From: Cenococcum geophilum 1.58
Taxonomy: Eukaryota > Ascomycota > Dothideomycetes > Gloniales > Gloniaceae
DNA: 64,000 nucleotides
Assembly (NCBI GenBank): GCA_001692895.1
Contig: KV748199.1
Location: 2,170,001-2,234,000, forward strand
Reading direction: 5' to 3'
Both the position numbers and the translations under genes were made by a program. Below the pieces are notes generated by a model, which was not told the origin of the DNA, did no database searches, and saw only the letters and a list, made by a program, of their open reading frames with translations. Positions 32,375-42,687 of this stretch are shown piece after piece; position 1 is the first letter of the stretch, and each line of letters starts with the position of its first letter.

Positions 32375-34603
32375 TCACAGCTTGAAGCTACTCCCACCAG
32401 TTCTCGCCCTATCCTTTACCTCTTTACCCTCAACGTCTCTGAGCTCGCCCTTCTTCCCAATAACCTTGACGCCGCCTCTCTTCAAACTACCGAGCATATC
32501 CTTCTTCTCCTTCCGCTTCTTGCTCTCACCATTGACCTTGCCACCGTCGTTGAGGCCGGCTTTCTTGATTCTCTCCTTCTCCCTCCGCCTCCTCCTTAGC
32601 TTCTGTTCTCGGGTCATCTCCTCCCTTGCCACAGGTAACCCGGCCTTCGTCACAATCTCTGTAGTCACCTTCTCTTCGCCAGGCCTATAAACCTCCTGCG
32701 GCGCTAGCATGCTTGCGCCCGCAGCCTCGCCTCCGGCAGTAGGTCTCGCATCCTCCATCTCGATTGCCGGTGCATCAACTCTGACCTCCAGACTCGGCGC
32801 CGCAGGCTTTGGCTTGTAATGCCAGGAACTCAATGCATCGAGTTTGCCCGACACGCTCTTCCACATCGCCTCGATCTCCGCATGCTCCTTTTTCAGCTTT
32901 TCATCCTTTATATCGACGAAGTTCGGGTCTGTTTTACGTAGGTGTTCTTCTTCATATACCTCGGCAAGGCCTCTGCTAGATTTATTGTCGTCAAGTTCAA
33001 CTCTGCCTCTTCTTGCGGCTGGGCCAGTAACGAGGTCGTCCGGCCGACGCCGCTTAACTTCATCGAATTCTCCAGCAATAATCCGTCGCTTGATCAGCGC
33101 TTCGATATCTTCGGTGACTTCAGCAGTGATAACCGGGATAGGTTTACCTGTACGTTCGAAGTCGAGATCTTCCTCGAGCAGAGAGTTGAGTGGACGGTCA
33201 GCCGCCCGGGCTTCACCCGAAAGCGTCCAGTTGCGCTTAGCAACATTTGCAGCCTCAAGCTGCCGAATCTCCTCGGCAAGCTTGGCTTGGCGACGTTCAT
33301 GAGTTGAGCGACGGGATTTGGGGTCTGCCGGATCTAGGTCACTAAGATCTCCATCTGACTCGGCTTCATCAGAATCTTCAAAAAGATCACGGTGAACGGC
33401 GGAGATAGTGCGTTGGATGTCTTCCTCATCTTGAGCACCGGAGGTGTTTTGCGGATCTGAGGCTGAAGGGAAATTGTGCGGGTTCGGCCGTCCTCGTTTC
33501 TTTCTGTTTTTGCTGGCTTTTCGGGCGGGTGGAGCGAAGAAATCCGCGTATAAGATGTTATTTGTGTTGGTCATGCCTCCTAGATCGTCTAGCTCGCCGT
33601 TCTCGAGAAGCTCGTCATCTTCGCTTTCACCTCCGGGTGCATTAAGGTCGGCGTTCCCAAAAGTGGGACCAGCTTCCTCGTCATCATCTTCTGATGCTTC
33701 GTCTGCTAGGTCATCGGCTTCTGGACCTGCCCCAGCAGCTAAGGGGTCAGCATCCCAATCGACCTCCTCATCGTCGCTAGCCGCAGCTTCTCCTCTTGCA
33801 TCTTGTTGTTCTAGGAATTCGGATTGCCTATTAAAGTCATCGATAGAGAAGAAACCATCGTTAAGGCCATTTGGGTCGGCAATGAACTCTTGCGCAGGTT
33901 CATCATCTTGTGACATTTCATCATCAAATTCTTCGTCCTCCATCTCGATGTCTTCATCCTCCTCAAAAACCTCGCCCTCACTGCCACCCTCTTCGGCATC
34001 TTCTTCACCTGAAATGTCATCGCCACCATATTCCCAATTTTCACCTTCTTCTCCTATGCTTTCCTGGTCGGACCCACTCATCTCAAACCCGTCCTCATCG
34101 AACCGAACGGTCTTGATTCCGTTCTCCCTGCCATGAGTTCCATTAACACGTACTCCCTCCTCTTCATCCCCTTCATCCTCTCCATATACTTCTGGGAGCG
34201 CCTTCTCTACTTCCTCGCTCACGGCATCCAACACCCTCCTTGCCTGCTCCCAAACCTGATCAACTCCAAACCCCTCCAAATGCACCTTCTTCAACTGCAA
34301 TACCCTCGCATCTTCATACTCTCGTTCGCCCCTCTTTCTCTTCCTCCTTGCCTCTTTCTGCCGTTGTATCTGCGCTTCGCTAACCCTAGACGCTAGAGGA
34401 TCGAGATATCGTTTTGCGAGAGCCAATGCAGCAGTGTGTAGGTTTCGAGGGGGCTGCAGGAATGCGTGCGGTTCATTTGAAAGACTCGATATTAAAGCCG
34501 GCGTGGAGGAGTTTTGCAGATCCATTGGCGGCGGCTGCGCAGATTGCGCGGAGAGCGTGTGCGAGGATATAGAGGTGGTTGGCGAGAAGGAGAGCGTGGC
34601 CAT
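32375..34603 (-). CDS. MPP10: U3 small nucleolar ribonucleoprotein Mpp10
   Basis: Intronless, 742 residues from MATLSFSP (34603); an ATG 15 nt upstream (MLWNN) is in frame but weaker. Long acidic tracts fill the centre (GDEEEGVRVN, EDIEMEDEEFDDEMSQDDE, EASEDDDEEAG). The conserved core follows (SLLEEDLDFERTGKPIPVIT, then IEALIKRRIIAGEFDEVKRR, then DEKLKKEHAEIEAMWKSVSGKLDALSSWHYKP), then a Lys/Arg-rich end. Mpp10 with Imp3 and Imp4 belongs to the small-subunit processome and is needed for 18S pre-rRNA cleavage in the nucleolus. Ser- and Pro-rich antisense frames here are shadows of the acidic codons. Confidence 0.95.
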   Translation of the reverse strand: MATLSFSPTTSISSHTLSAQSAQPPPMDLQNSSTPALISSLSNEPHAFLQPPRNLHTAALALAKRYLDPLASRVSEAQIQRQKEARRKRKRGEREYEDARVLQLKKVHLEGFGVDQVWEQARRVLDAVSEEVEKALPEVYGEDEGDEEEGVRVNGTHGRENGIKTVRFDEDGFEMSGSDQESIGEEGENWEYGGDDISGEEDAEEGGSEGEVFEEDEDIEMEDEEFDDEMSQDDEPAQEFIADPNGLNDGFFSIDDFNRQSEFLEQQDARGEAAASDDEEVDWDADPLAAGAGPEADDLADEASEDDDEEAGPTFGNADLNAPGGESEDDELLENGELDDLGGMTNTNNILYADFFAPPARKASKNRKKRGRPNPHNFPSASDPQNTSGAQDEEDIQRTISAVHRDLFEDSDEAESDGDLSDLDPADPKSRRSTHERRQAKLAEEIRQLEAANVAKRNWTLSGEARAADRPLNSLLEEDLDFERTGKPIPVITAEVTEDIEALIKRRIIAGEFDEVKRRRPDDLVTGPAARRGRVELDDNKSSRGLAEVYEEEHLRKTDPNFVDIKDEKLKKEHAEIEAMWKSVSGKLDALSSWHYKPKPAAPSLEVRVDAPAIEMEDARPTAGGEAAGASMLAPQEVYRPGEEKVTTEIVTKAGLPVAREEMTREQKLRRRRREKERIKKAGLNDGGKVNGESKKRKEKKDMLGSLKRGGVKVIGKKGELRDVEGKEVKDRARTGGSSFKL

Positions 34604-35280
34604 ATTATTCCACAGCAAGTAGGAATTGGGCTGTAACTGGACTCGGCCAGAGGGCGGAATTACGTGTACACACTCTGCAATGAACGGCGGTAGAGCTTTT
34701 TGAGCGGCATAGAAAAATTAGGTCTAGAGAGTGACGGGCTTCGGAATAATTATCGACCGACCCTCTCGAGGCGCTGGGCTTGCTTGGCACGATTATCTAC
34801 CAGACTGTGTTTGCGCTATCTGCGGTCACAGCCTAAGTAAGGTTCAAATTCTATTATCCTTTTCTCTTCTACATCTACACAATGAAATGACCTCGATGAG
34901 CCAGCTCTACCACACCCCAAATACAATCAAGTGTATGAGCATACACGCGATTGAGCGTAAAGTCTATCTATTCTGCCAGATACAACCGATTTCACGGTTT
35001 AGGACCCACGCCTGATATCCAGTCGTAGATACAATACTCATGCCTCCAGTTCAGTACATATCAGAGGGCTGCTCCGCCGTAGCACGGTCCTTCCCGCCAA
35101 GCGCGCTTCAGGCAACACCTAGACTTCTTAGAGGCCTGCTTCCTGGGCTGAGTCTTAATCAGTATGGTCTTTTATACTAAAACTGAATTTCAAGGTATAA
35201 GATGCGATTGGGACAATTAAAGGACCGCCTTTTATGGAAAATCAAGCGCAAATGAAGGTCAGAATCTAACAACGAAGCAC
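34604..35280. other. MPP10 upstream region
   Basis: 677 bp holding the MPP10 promoter and the upstream flank of the F-box pseudogene. No conserved frame. Confidence 0.4.
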
Positions 35281-37101
35281 TTCACAGGACTGAACGAGGA
35301 CGTCCTTAACCTCGTAATCACTCAGGTATAGTTCAGGATAGCAGGCATTCAAGAGAGGCTTAATTAACAAATGGAGAGTAGCTTGAACTTGAGTCTCCAC
35401 ATTCCCTGAAATAGCTGGCACAGGCTTCGAGGCGCTGCAAAAAACTCGTGGACCCGTTTCTTCATCGATCAATTATATTAAGTGATGCTACTCCGAAGCT
35501 AGAAAGGGCGGAACACATAACCCAACGACTGCTTGACCCTCACGATGATATGTTGCAACATGTCAGGCATCACACGATTGCTGATTTCAAAGGAGATTCT
35601 AAAGTGTTCAACGCCGCTGTACTTGAGAAAATTATCGGACACGTTAGGCACCTCTAATCATTTAGCTGGAATTCCTGCGAGCCAGTTCCGGAAGCGGTTA
35701 TATCCAAACTCGAAGCAAGTTGGCCGGACACAAGGCTCTGCGTCACAACACTCATCGGAAGATAGCGGTTTTCGACGAGCTAAATATAGATATAGGTCTT
35801 CTAGCTTCTCCACTCCTTTAGTCTCTAGCGTACAGCATCTTTTACTTTACAGTAGACGAGAGAGAAATGTCAGCTTCAGAAATGCTAAAGCTGAAAGAAG
35901 TCATTTTGAGAAGCCCTAGGCGGAGGGTTTTACACCTTAGATTCTACCGAAGGGCAACTATTTACTCAGACAATAGTGTCTTGGTATGTTGGACCTCATT
36001 TGTTAATCATAGCCACCCGTACAGAGTCGATTTATTGACAGATAAGGCGAACTTGAATTTCCTAAACCTGCCTTTTATACCCGGCGACAAACTACCGCCT
36101 ATACAAGAGCTACAGCTATGGACACAGTACAACCTGAACTACCAAAATTGCCATATGTGGAGGCAGTGCATGGACTGGGATCAGCTCTGCCGGCTTGATC
36201 TCCGCGATGGCTGTCCTAGATATTCCTTCGAGCAGTTTCGAGGACGCGTGCGCAATTTGAAATCGCTCCGGTTTGGTTTTATATAGGGCGAAAGGAAATG
36301 CCCACATAGACCCATGACCTGCGGTGAGAATCTGGCTGCCGTTTGTAATTTCCTCGACTCTATCAACCGGTTGGATGAGCTGTATATCACAAATTCCGAA
36401 TCTGACACAAGTTATCTCGTCAGCTCAATCTTGAAGCATAGCAGCACGTTGCAGACGCTCAACTTCCACAGTCCACTAGAGGACATCTATGGACGCGTAA
36501 TAGCTCCCATCTGGCCAATTGAAGTACTAGAGCAATTGCAAGAGCAGTGCACCAACTTGTCGCATGTGGAAATCGACGTATCTCTTGTGAAGAATGAACT
36601 GGTAAAGCCCCTGTTGTATCTCAGGCTAAAGAAGGTTTTGACTGACACTGTTCCCCTGCTTCATTTAACAGCTCCCTGCAGCTTCAACTGTGTGCAGACC
36701 ATGAAGGTATTTGTTGAGGTTCCACACGCGGGCAACCTCCTTTTAGGAGAACGCAACTACTGTGATTCGGAGAGTCGGCTCCCTCCTCTTAATGTAGCCT
36801 TAGTGGAGGTCCTTGCTTCACTTCCCTTTAAACGAATTTTTGAGGCTAATCCCGACGCTTCCCTAAAGGAACCAGTATGTTGCTTTTCTAATTTTATTAA
36901 AGAACTTCAAAGCCAAATATGCAAAATAGCCTTCAGCTATCCTATTAGAATCTTTATCCGTTTAAGTCTCTATTATAATCCTCTATGGCCTTGGCTAAGC
37001 AGCTTAAAGTGCTCCACGAGGGCGACTAGAAAGGGTGGGAAATCTGGCTGGAACGATTCAATCACCCGCGCCTCCGATGTATTCCGGAATTGATGGCATA
37101 A
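35281..37101 (+). pseudogene. Decayed F-box-type protein gene
   Basis: Remnants in order: F-box-like LNEDVLNLVITQ (35281-35328), then a TAG at 35329. DATPKLERAEHITQRLLDP lies within 35448-35657. After TAA 35655 the frame continues as SFSWNSCEPVPEAVISKLEA. A frameshift near 35775 leads to SLAYSIFYFTVDEREMSASE. Then come LRFYRRATIY, CHMWRQCMDWDQLCRLDL and a TAG at 36284-36286 in an otherwise continuous frame. The leucine-rich part is 36314-37020 and the end WLERFNHPRLR then PELMA with TAA at 37099. F-box proteins of this layout select targets for SCF ubiquitin ligases. Several stops could be CAG/CGA changed by C-to-T, compatible with RIP of a duplicated family member. Confidence 0.75.
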
Positions 37102-37414
37102 GATTACTGCCGTAACTAAATCTCAGCGAGATTCTATATTAGGATTCTCCCAATGTCTTGTACGTGGCAGATAGAAGAGGCTTCTGATGTCGAGAATCTA
37201 CTGTAAATCACGTGTAAACCAATGTGGGGACGCTTGGGGTGCGGTAAAGCGGATTGAGCTCCATGTCCGGCCGCCAATCAACGTCCACAAAAGACTCCTC
37301 GAGATTAACTTCACGCGTATCACAAAGCTTTCATCATTATCTATAAAGGCACCCCGTTGCCCTGCATAATGAACTACCCAAACTCTCTTTCTCACTCACT
37401 TTTAGAGCTTCCGC
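37102..37414. other. Spacer between two pseudogenes
   Basis: 313 bp, no supported feature. A CTCTTTCTCACTCACTTTTAG pyrimidine stretch just before 37415 could be a transcription start region or an acceptor for the next gene. Confidence 0.35.
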
Positions 37415-39704
37415 TTGAAAACCATGGACGAATTCCAAAACGCACTCACTACGAAATGTGCAAGGCTCTCAGAAGATCTCTACGGACAGAGCAGCAGAGG
37501 GTTAGAAACAGAGCCTGCTAATAAGCACAATCCCGAATTGGGCCTCAGTGATAAGTCCTTTATTCCTGATGACAACGCTGGCCAAGGTAGCCATCATCAC
37601 CAATCGGGAAGCCCTCGAAAAGCCAAGGTGCCTGAGACAATTCCTGGATACTAGTGCTTTTCCCTCCCCGGTGCAAGCATTAAAGCTCCAGCTAGAGGCT
37701 CCTACACCCCTACCAGAAGAGAACAAGTTGGAAGAATCCGTAGGAAAGGTGCTTGTTTACGATGCAAAATCACGAAGAGGGCTGTGAGTGCATTTTTCAT
37801 TCGTCATTGGACTGATGCTGATATATTGTATGAATCAAGTGCTCTGGGGAAGATCCCTGTAAATCATGCATTGCCGCAGCAGGTTCCACTCTGAGCTATA
37901 GGGTCCTGATGTGGATGGATTGCATTAGGCCTTCCCTCACGTCTAGGAGCATCTCTAACCAAGGTGTGAACAAATCCAATACAAAAGATTACGGATGCCA
38001 GCTAATACCGCTTCGGACAGGGTCTTGCACTCAGCCGTTGAATTGGGTGCAGGACGCTACCAGAAAGCTGATGGATGACGATGTTCATCCGGACTTCGGC
38101 ATACCGTTTGAATGGAACATTGACGATGCTTCCAAACGCATTGCCCTTTGGCTCACAGACGATTCACAATCTCCTGCATTCAGCATCGTTGGGCTTCTGT
38201 CCTCCGCAAGGTTTCATGAGATGCTTGGTCAGGCCGTAGAACCCCATCCATCTGGCCTCCCTGCTACATACTACTGGGATAGTAGCGGGATATCGAAATT
38301 ACAGCGTGGATGAGACTCGTCCCGTGCGAGATTATGCTGGCACTCAAGTGCTTTTCGCTCTTGATTCGCTACTCAAGCCTCTCCGCTTGGAAGCATTGGA
38401 TAAGAAACTCGAAAAGATGAAAACAATATTTCTGATATTGTTGGGTACAGTTGTCGCTGCAAAGTACACACCTGCAGAAGTAAGTTCAACCCATCCAAAG
38501 GGATTCTGTTCACTCATGCATGAAGCAGAATGAAGTGGTTGAGGGTGGAGTCATAGAAACGCAGAAGGATGCGCTCGTACGGTTTCTGTCTCACTACCTC
38601 GTACACCTTGGCAAATCCATCTCTCTTCTCAAATCCACATGTGATAAAAGTGTCTTGGTGAGCACCGCCAAAGACCAGTGGAACAAGCCAGGCATATTCA
38701 CCTGGCTAGAGGCATTTCAGTTATCCCGAATAGACGATATCCCTTCGGCTGGTAGATTTAATCCTACAGTTATCGATAAGAGTTAGCTAATAGAATCAAT
38801 AGGATCAAGGCTCCGTGATGGTACATGTGTTCGCGCACGGTCACGCCGTAGGCAATTTAGAGGACCTATAAACCCCTACAAGGTAGAGCGCGTTGTGGCC
38901 GGGGCGGGGTTCGGTAATGCAGGGGCTTTTCTAGGGTATCCCATAGGGCCCCTCCAAGGTTCAGGTCGTCATTACGGTCAAGATCTCGGTGGCATAAACT
39001 GGGACGACCTTGTCACAGACCTGGACATGCTAAAATGCACTTCCTGTGGGATATTCTGGCCGACCATCGACATCACTAGCACCTGCGATGACTGCAAAAC
39101 GTTGAAGGGGATTCAATGTGAACAGCTCTTCAGCTTCCAAACAACTTTCGTCCCAATTACCCCACCCGCTTCTAGCTCCGAAGTCCAGATTGGTCGGTTC
39201 AGTCTAGACTCGCCTTCCCCGTTTGCGCACACCGAGTACCATGCTTCCATTTTCGACCCATCAATAGCCGGAAATGACGAAGTCATCCCAGTCGACGCTG
39301 AACAACACTCAAACCTCCCAACTTCACCAGATCAGGAAGCAGCAGTATGGCCGCAGGGTGTTTCCCCCTCCCTGGACCCTTCCTTCGGACGGCATGCCTT
39401 CTCCCTGGCGGCAGGTAGTAGCCTGGAGCTTATAACCCCCGAGGCTTCCGAGCGGTTTCGGCCGGCTCTGATTCAAAGCTCCTGGGCAGAGTCAAGTAGC
39501 GCTCCTCCGCCCCTCTTGCAGGACCATTTGCATGCTTTTGACGACCTAGCTCAACCTGCTGGAGATTCAACTACTTTTATCCAAGATCCAAACTTAGCTC
39601 CGACACTAGTGCCCGGCATCCAATCTCGTCCTGCCGGTGAAGCAAACTGCGAATCTAGATTACCGATGTTTGGGGTAAAGCACTCAACGCAGGATCGCTA
39701 AACC
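37415..39704 (+). pseudogene. Broken Zn2Cys6 transcription factor gene
   Basis: The N-terminus MDEFQNALTTKCARLSEDLYG (ATG 37424) is followed by TAG 37652-37654 in frame. Next is the DNA-binding cluster KGACLRCKITKRA joined over a 56-nt intron (37784-37839, GTGAGT donor) to CSGEDPCKSCIAA, that is Cys-x2-Cys-x6-Cys-x6-Cys-x2-Cys with a late sixth Cys. The body runs PLRTGSCTQPLNWVQDATRK to about 38286. An extra G in GGG (38287-38289) shifts the frame; the other frame continues naturally (YRNYSVDETRPVRDYAGTQ). A GTAAGT intron lies near 38480-38528. Damage recurs at about 38785 and 38868, before VERVVAGAGFGNAGAFLGYP and a C-terminal region with CTSCGIFW and CDDC. Such proteins regulate transcription in the nucleus. 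At least three lesions suggest decay, though single-base ones could be sequencing errors. Confidence 0.75.
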
Positions 39705-40151
39705 GTGGTCACCAAAGTATTGAAGACACGACCTTATGCTAAGACCTAGAGGAAGATCTGGAATGCTCTTACCTCACACCACACTACATACGTGCCTACC
39801 TCCAGGGCCACACTCCGGGATACAAAGCAAACGAACACAGGCTTCGCCCATTCAGACTACGGTCATATACTACGATTATATCTCCTACCACACCCCAAGG
39901 GCACAGACCCGCCCTTTCCCCCTTTATCCAAGCACCAAGTAGCAAATGCCATAACCCAATCCCAATCCACCCAAATCTCTTGCGCCAGCGCTACCCAAAA
40001 CATGCTAACCCGCTGAAATTCAAATCCAAAACCCCAAACCTAGTCCCAATTTTTTGCGCAGGTTACAGAATCCAAAATCCTGGCTCTAGCGCTCAAGCCC
40101 TAAAAAGCCAGACCGCAGGCCCAAATGCCGCAGTTTCCCCTGCTCCATCCT
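39705..40151. other. Convergent intergenic region
   Basis: About 450 bp of low-complexity C/A-rich sequence between the regulator pseudogene and the kelch gene. No feature is supported. Confidence 0.4.
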
Positions 40152-42687
40152 CTAGTCTTCTTCCTCCACAAACCGCCCCCGTATCGGCCGCCTCTCCACC
40201 CCACTCGGGCTGCCCTCGCTCCGCCGCGCCACGTTCAGAGGCTGCGGGTAGAAGTGTGCGGGTGTGTTCGACGTCGTGTTCGGGTAGGATGCGGTGAAGA
40301 AGCCGCTCGGGGAGCTTGCGGCTACGTCGTCGGCGCCTGGAGGCGGCGGGAAGTGCTGTTGGTGCAGTGCGTGCTGCAATGGGTCGTAGGGCGGGTTTGG
40401 CGGTGGCTGGTATTGCGATGCGGAGGGAGAGAGGGTGTGCTGCTGCTGCTGTTGTTGTTGGGCGTACTGTTGTTCGGGGTAGATGCCAGTCGGGTAGCCC
40501 TCGGAGGATTGATAAGTGCCGGTTGGGTAGGCGTCTTGGGGATAGGTTCCTGGAAGGTAGGTTGAGGGCGGTGCGTAGGTGTCGGGGGCGTAGGTGCCGG
40601 TGGCTGACTGAGTAGATGAGGAGTTTGTGGAAAGGTATGTGCCTTGTGAGTATTGAGGGCCGTAGGGGGACCCAGGTGTGTGATAGGCAGGGGAGATTGG
40701 GTTTTCACTCGGCGACCTGCCATGTGCAGAAGTGATTGGTGATCCAGCCTGCGCTGGACTGTGCGACTGCGTATATGCAGGCGTTGCGGTTTGTGTACCT
40801 GGAGAGGGCGTCATTTTCCATGATGGATTGATGGGCGTGTCCATTTCGGGAATCGGGCTGTGTATGCTGTTGGCCGGGAGCTCGGTAGGAGGTGGTGGCG
40901 CACAGACTTTTTGTTTATTTTTGAGACTCTTCTTGTGTCGACGAAGTAGGTAAAGGATTGCGAGAAGGATGAGTATTATGCCTGCTAGGCCACCCACTAC
41001 ACCTCCTGCAATGGCGCCAGTGTGGCTTGTGGACTTGTGCGTAGTTGTGCTATTTCCGGATGGTGTTGATGTTGCGGTGGGGAAAGATCGAGTAGCTGTA
41101 CGCGCAGCAAAGGTGGGGATGCGAGTGAAGTAGACTGATAAGTCAGGGTTACTGAAGCCGCTTGCAGGTTGTGTAGCAGTTGCTCCGCCGGTTGGTCTAC
41201 AATATCGTTAGGGATTTCTTCAAGGTATTGAAAAGACGCCCAACTTACCCGCCACCGATCTTCGAGACCACCTCTGGCGGAACAAAGTATTTTGTGATAT
41301 TTGGATAGTAGTAATCCCAGATGGCGTTCTTAGGCCCGTTCTCTCCCAAATTCATGTTATGGGTACCCCAGACATTCGGAGAATCACAGTCGTCATCCTG
41401 GGCAAAATAACCCCCAATTACCAACATTTGTGAGTTTTCGATAACATTACAAGAGCTTATACCATGAGGATTTGTTCCCTCAGCTGTTCCACTCGGGAAC
41501 CACTTAATCCAAGTGAACGATGGCAAGGAGAGGATGTAAACATCGTCAAATCCAGTGATGTTATTAATCCCTTGTCCGCCATAAAGATAGCTATAATATA
41601 TTAGAAACAGAGTAAGATTTCTGAGATGTTGACGAACTCACATGCTGTAGGATGATTGATCCTTGGCCCATGTAGCCCCCGCGCAGAACTTCCTTCTCAT
41701 TTCAGGGATATCTCCGCTGGCTGTCTGAGTGTACCATTTTGATGATGCGACGTCAAAAATGTATATGGACTAAAAAAATATTGTTAGGAAATGGCCGGAG
41801 AAAAGGTTGAAGCCGGTCTTACACTCATGTTTGACTGTTATCCAGAAAAGTTAGCATTCATCTGGAGACTTCCTGTGTCATAAGAGCAACTTACACCAAC
41901 TATAGTACCGTTCTTGTACGGGTCCGTGATCCCTCCAAAATACACAAGCAATCCTCCATCCGAAGCCGGCAGATATACCATAACTCCTTCCGCCCTACCC
42001 GTACTATCTGGCCCAGTGTTGTTTGTCCAAGCATTCGCGTTCATGTCGTATTTGATGAGATTACTCGTGGCCAGAGGAGCTCCGCCCCATCCCGGTACAT
42101 TTTGACTGTTCACCCATCCTCCAAAGTAGAATCCGAATCCAAGTTCACTGATGCTAGTACCGGCACCATATGACACTCGTGTTATACCGGCGAGCGTATT
42201 GTCGTCGGTCAAGTTCCATCGGTCCAGGATGGTATCATATTGCCAGAAAGTGAAGTCCTGAGGTGTACTCTGGAACTCTCCGCCATAGAGATAGAAGACC
42301 TTGTTCACATCATCCGCCCATAGGATCCCACCGGACACGCTCGGGATTGTGCTGTTCTTGGTCAAATTCGCGTGCAGCTGTGGCATGCCGCCAGAGGATG
42401 TGGTGGTGTTAAGATCATTGTAGAGGAGCCAGGTATCTGAAGAGTATTGTTACTGAATAATTCTCAAAGATGGAGGATCGGTGTGTTAACTTACTCGTGT
42501 AATTTAATCGATTCTGTGATATTGGGTTCCAATTCACCAGGCCTCCATCGATGTAAAGTCGCCGGTCGATAACGGCGGTTTGATGGCCGAAGCGGCGGCA
42601 GAAGTCAATCAAGGGATCTTTCGTATCTTGCAGGGATAGGGCAGCGAAGTTGAGGGCGACGAGAAGGCAATAGAGTATAAATGCCAT
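40152..42687 (-). CDS. Kelch-repeat single-pass membrane protein
   Basis: Six exons on the minus strand: 42495-42687, 41895-42436, 41823-41834 (12-nt microexon), 41642-41769, 41249-41590 and 40152-41196; 753 residues. It starts MAFILYCLLVALNFAALSLQ (signal peptide); an upstream in-frame ATG at 42768 is less likely. Extracellular kelch-type blades follow (GHQTAVIDRRLYIDGG, KVFYLYGG, GFGFYFGGW, GGLLVYFGG, YSIYLYGGQG, SQMLVIGGY), then a Ser/Thr-rich stalk. A membrane segment (about 467-490, GAIAGGVVGGLAGIILILLA) and a Pro/Gln/Tyr-rich cytoplasmic tail follow, the tail with a short poly-Gln. The architecture is common in filamentous fungi as a predicted cell-surface protein of unknown role. Introns are 51-60 nt. 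Confidence 0.88.

Noticed and set aside
33444-34136. 230-codon plus-strand Ser-rich frame
   Set aside because: Antisense shadow of the acidic centre of MPP10.
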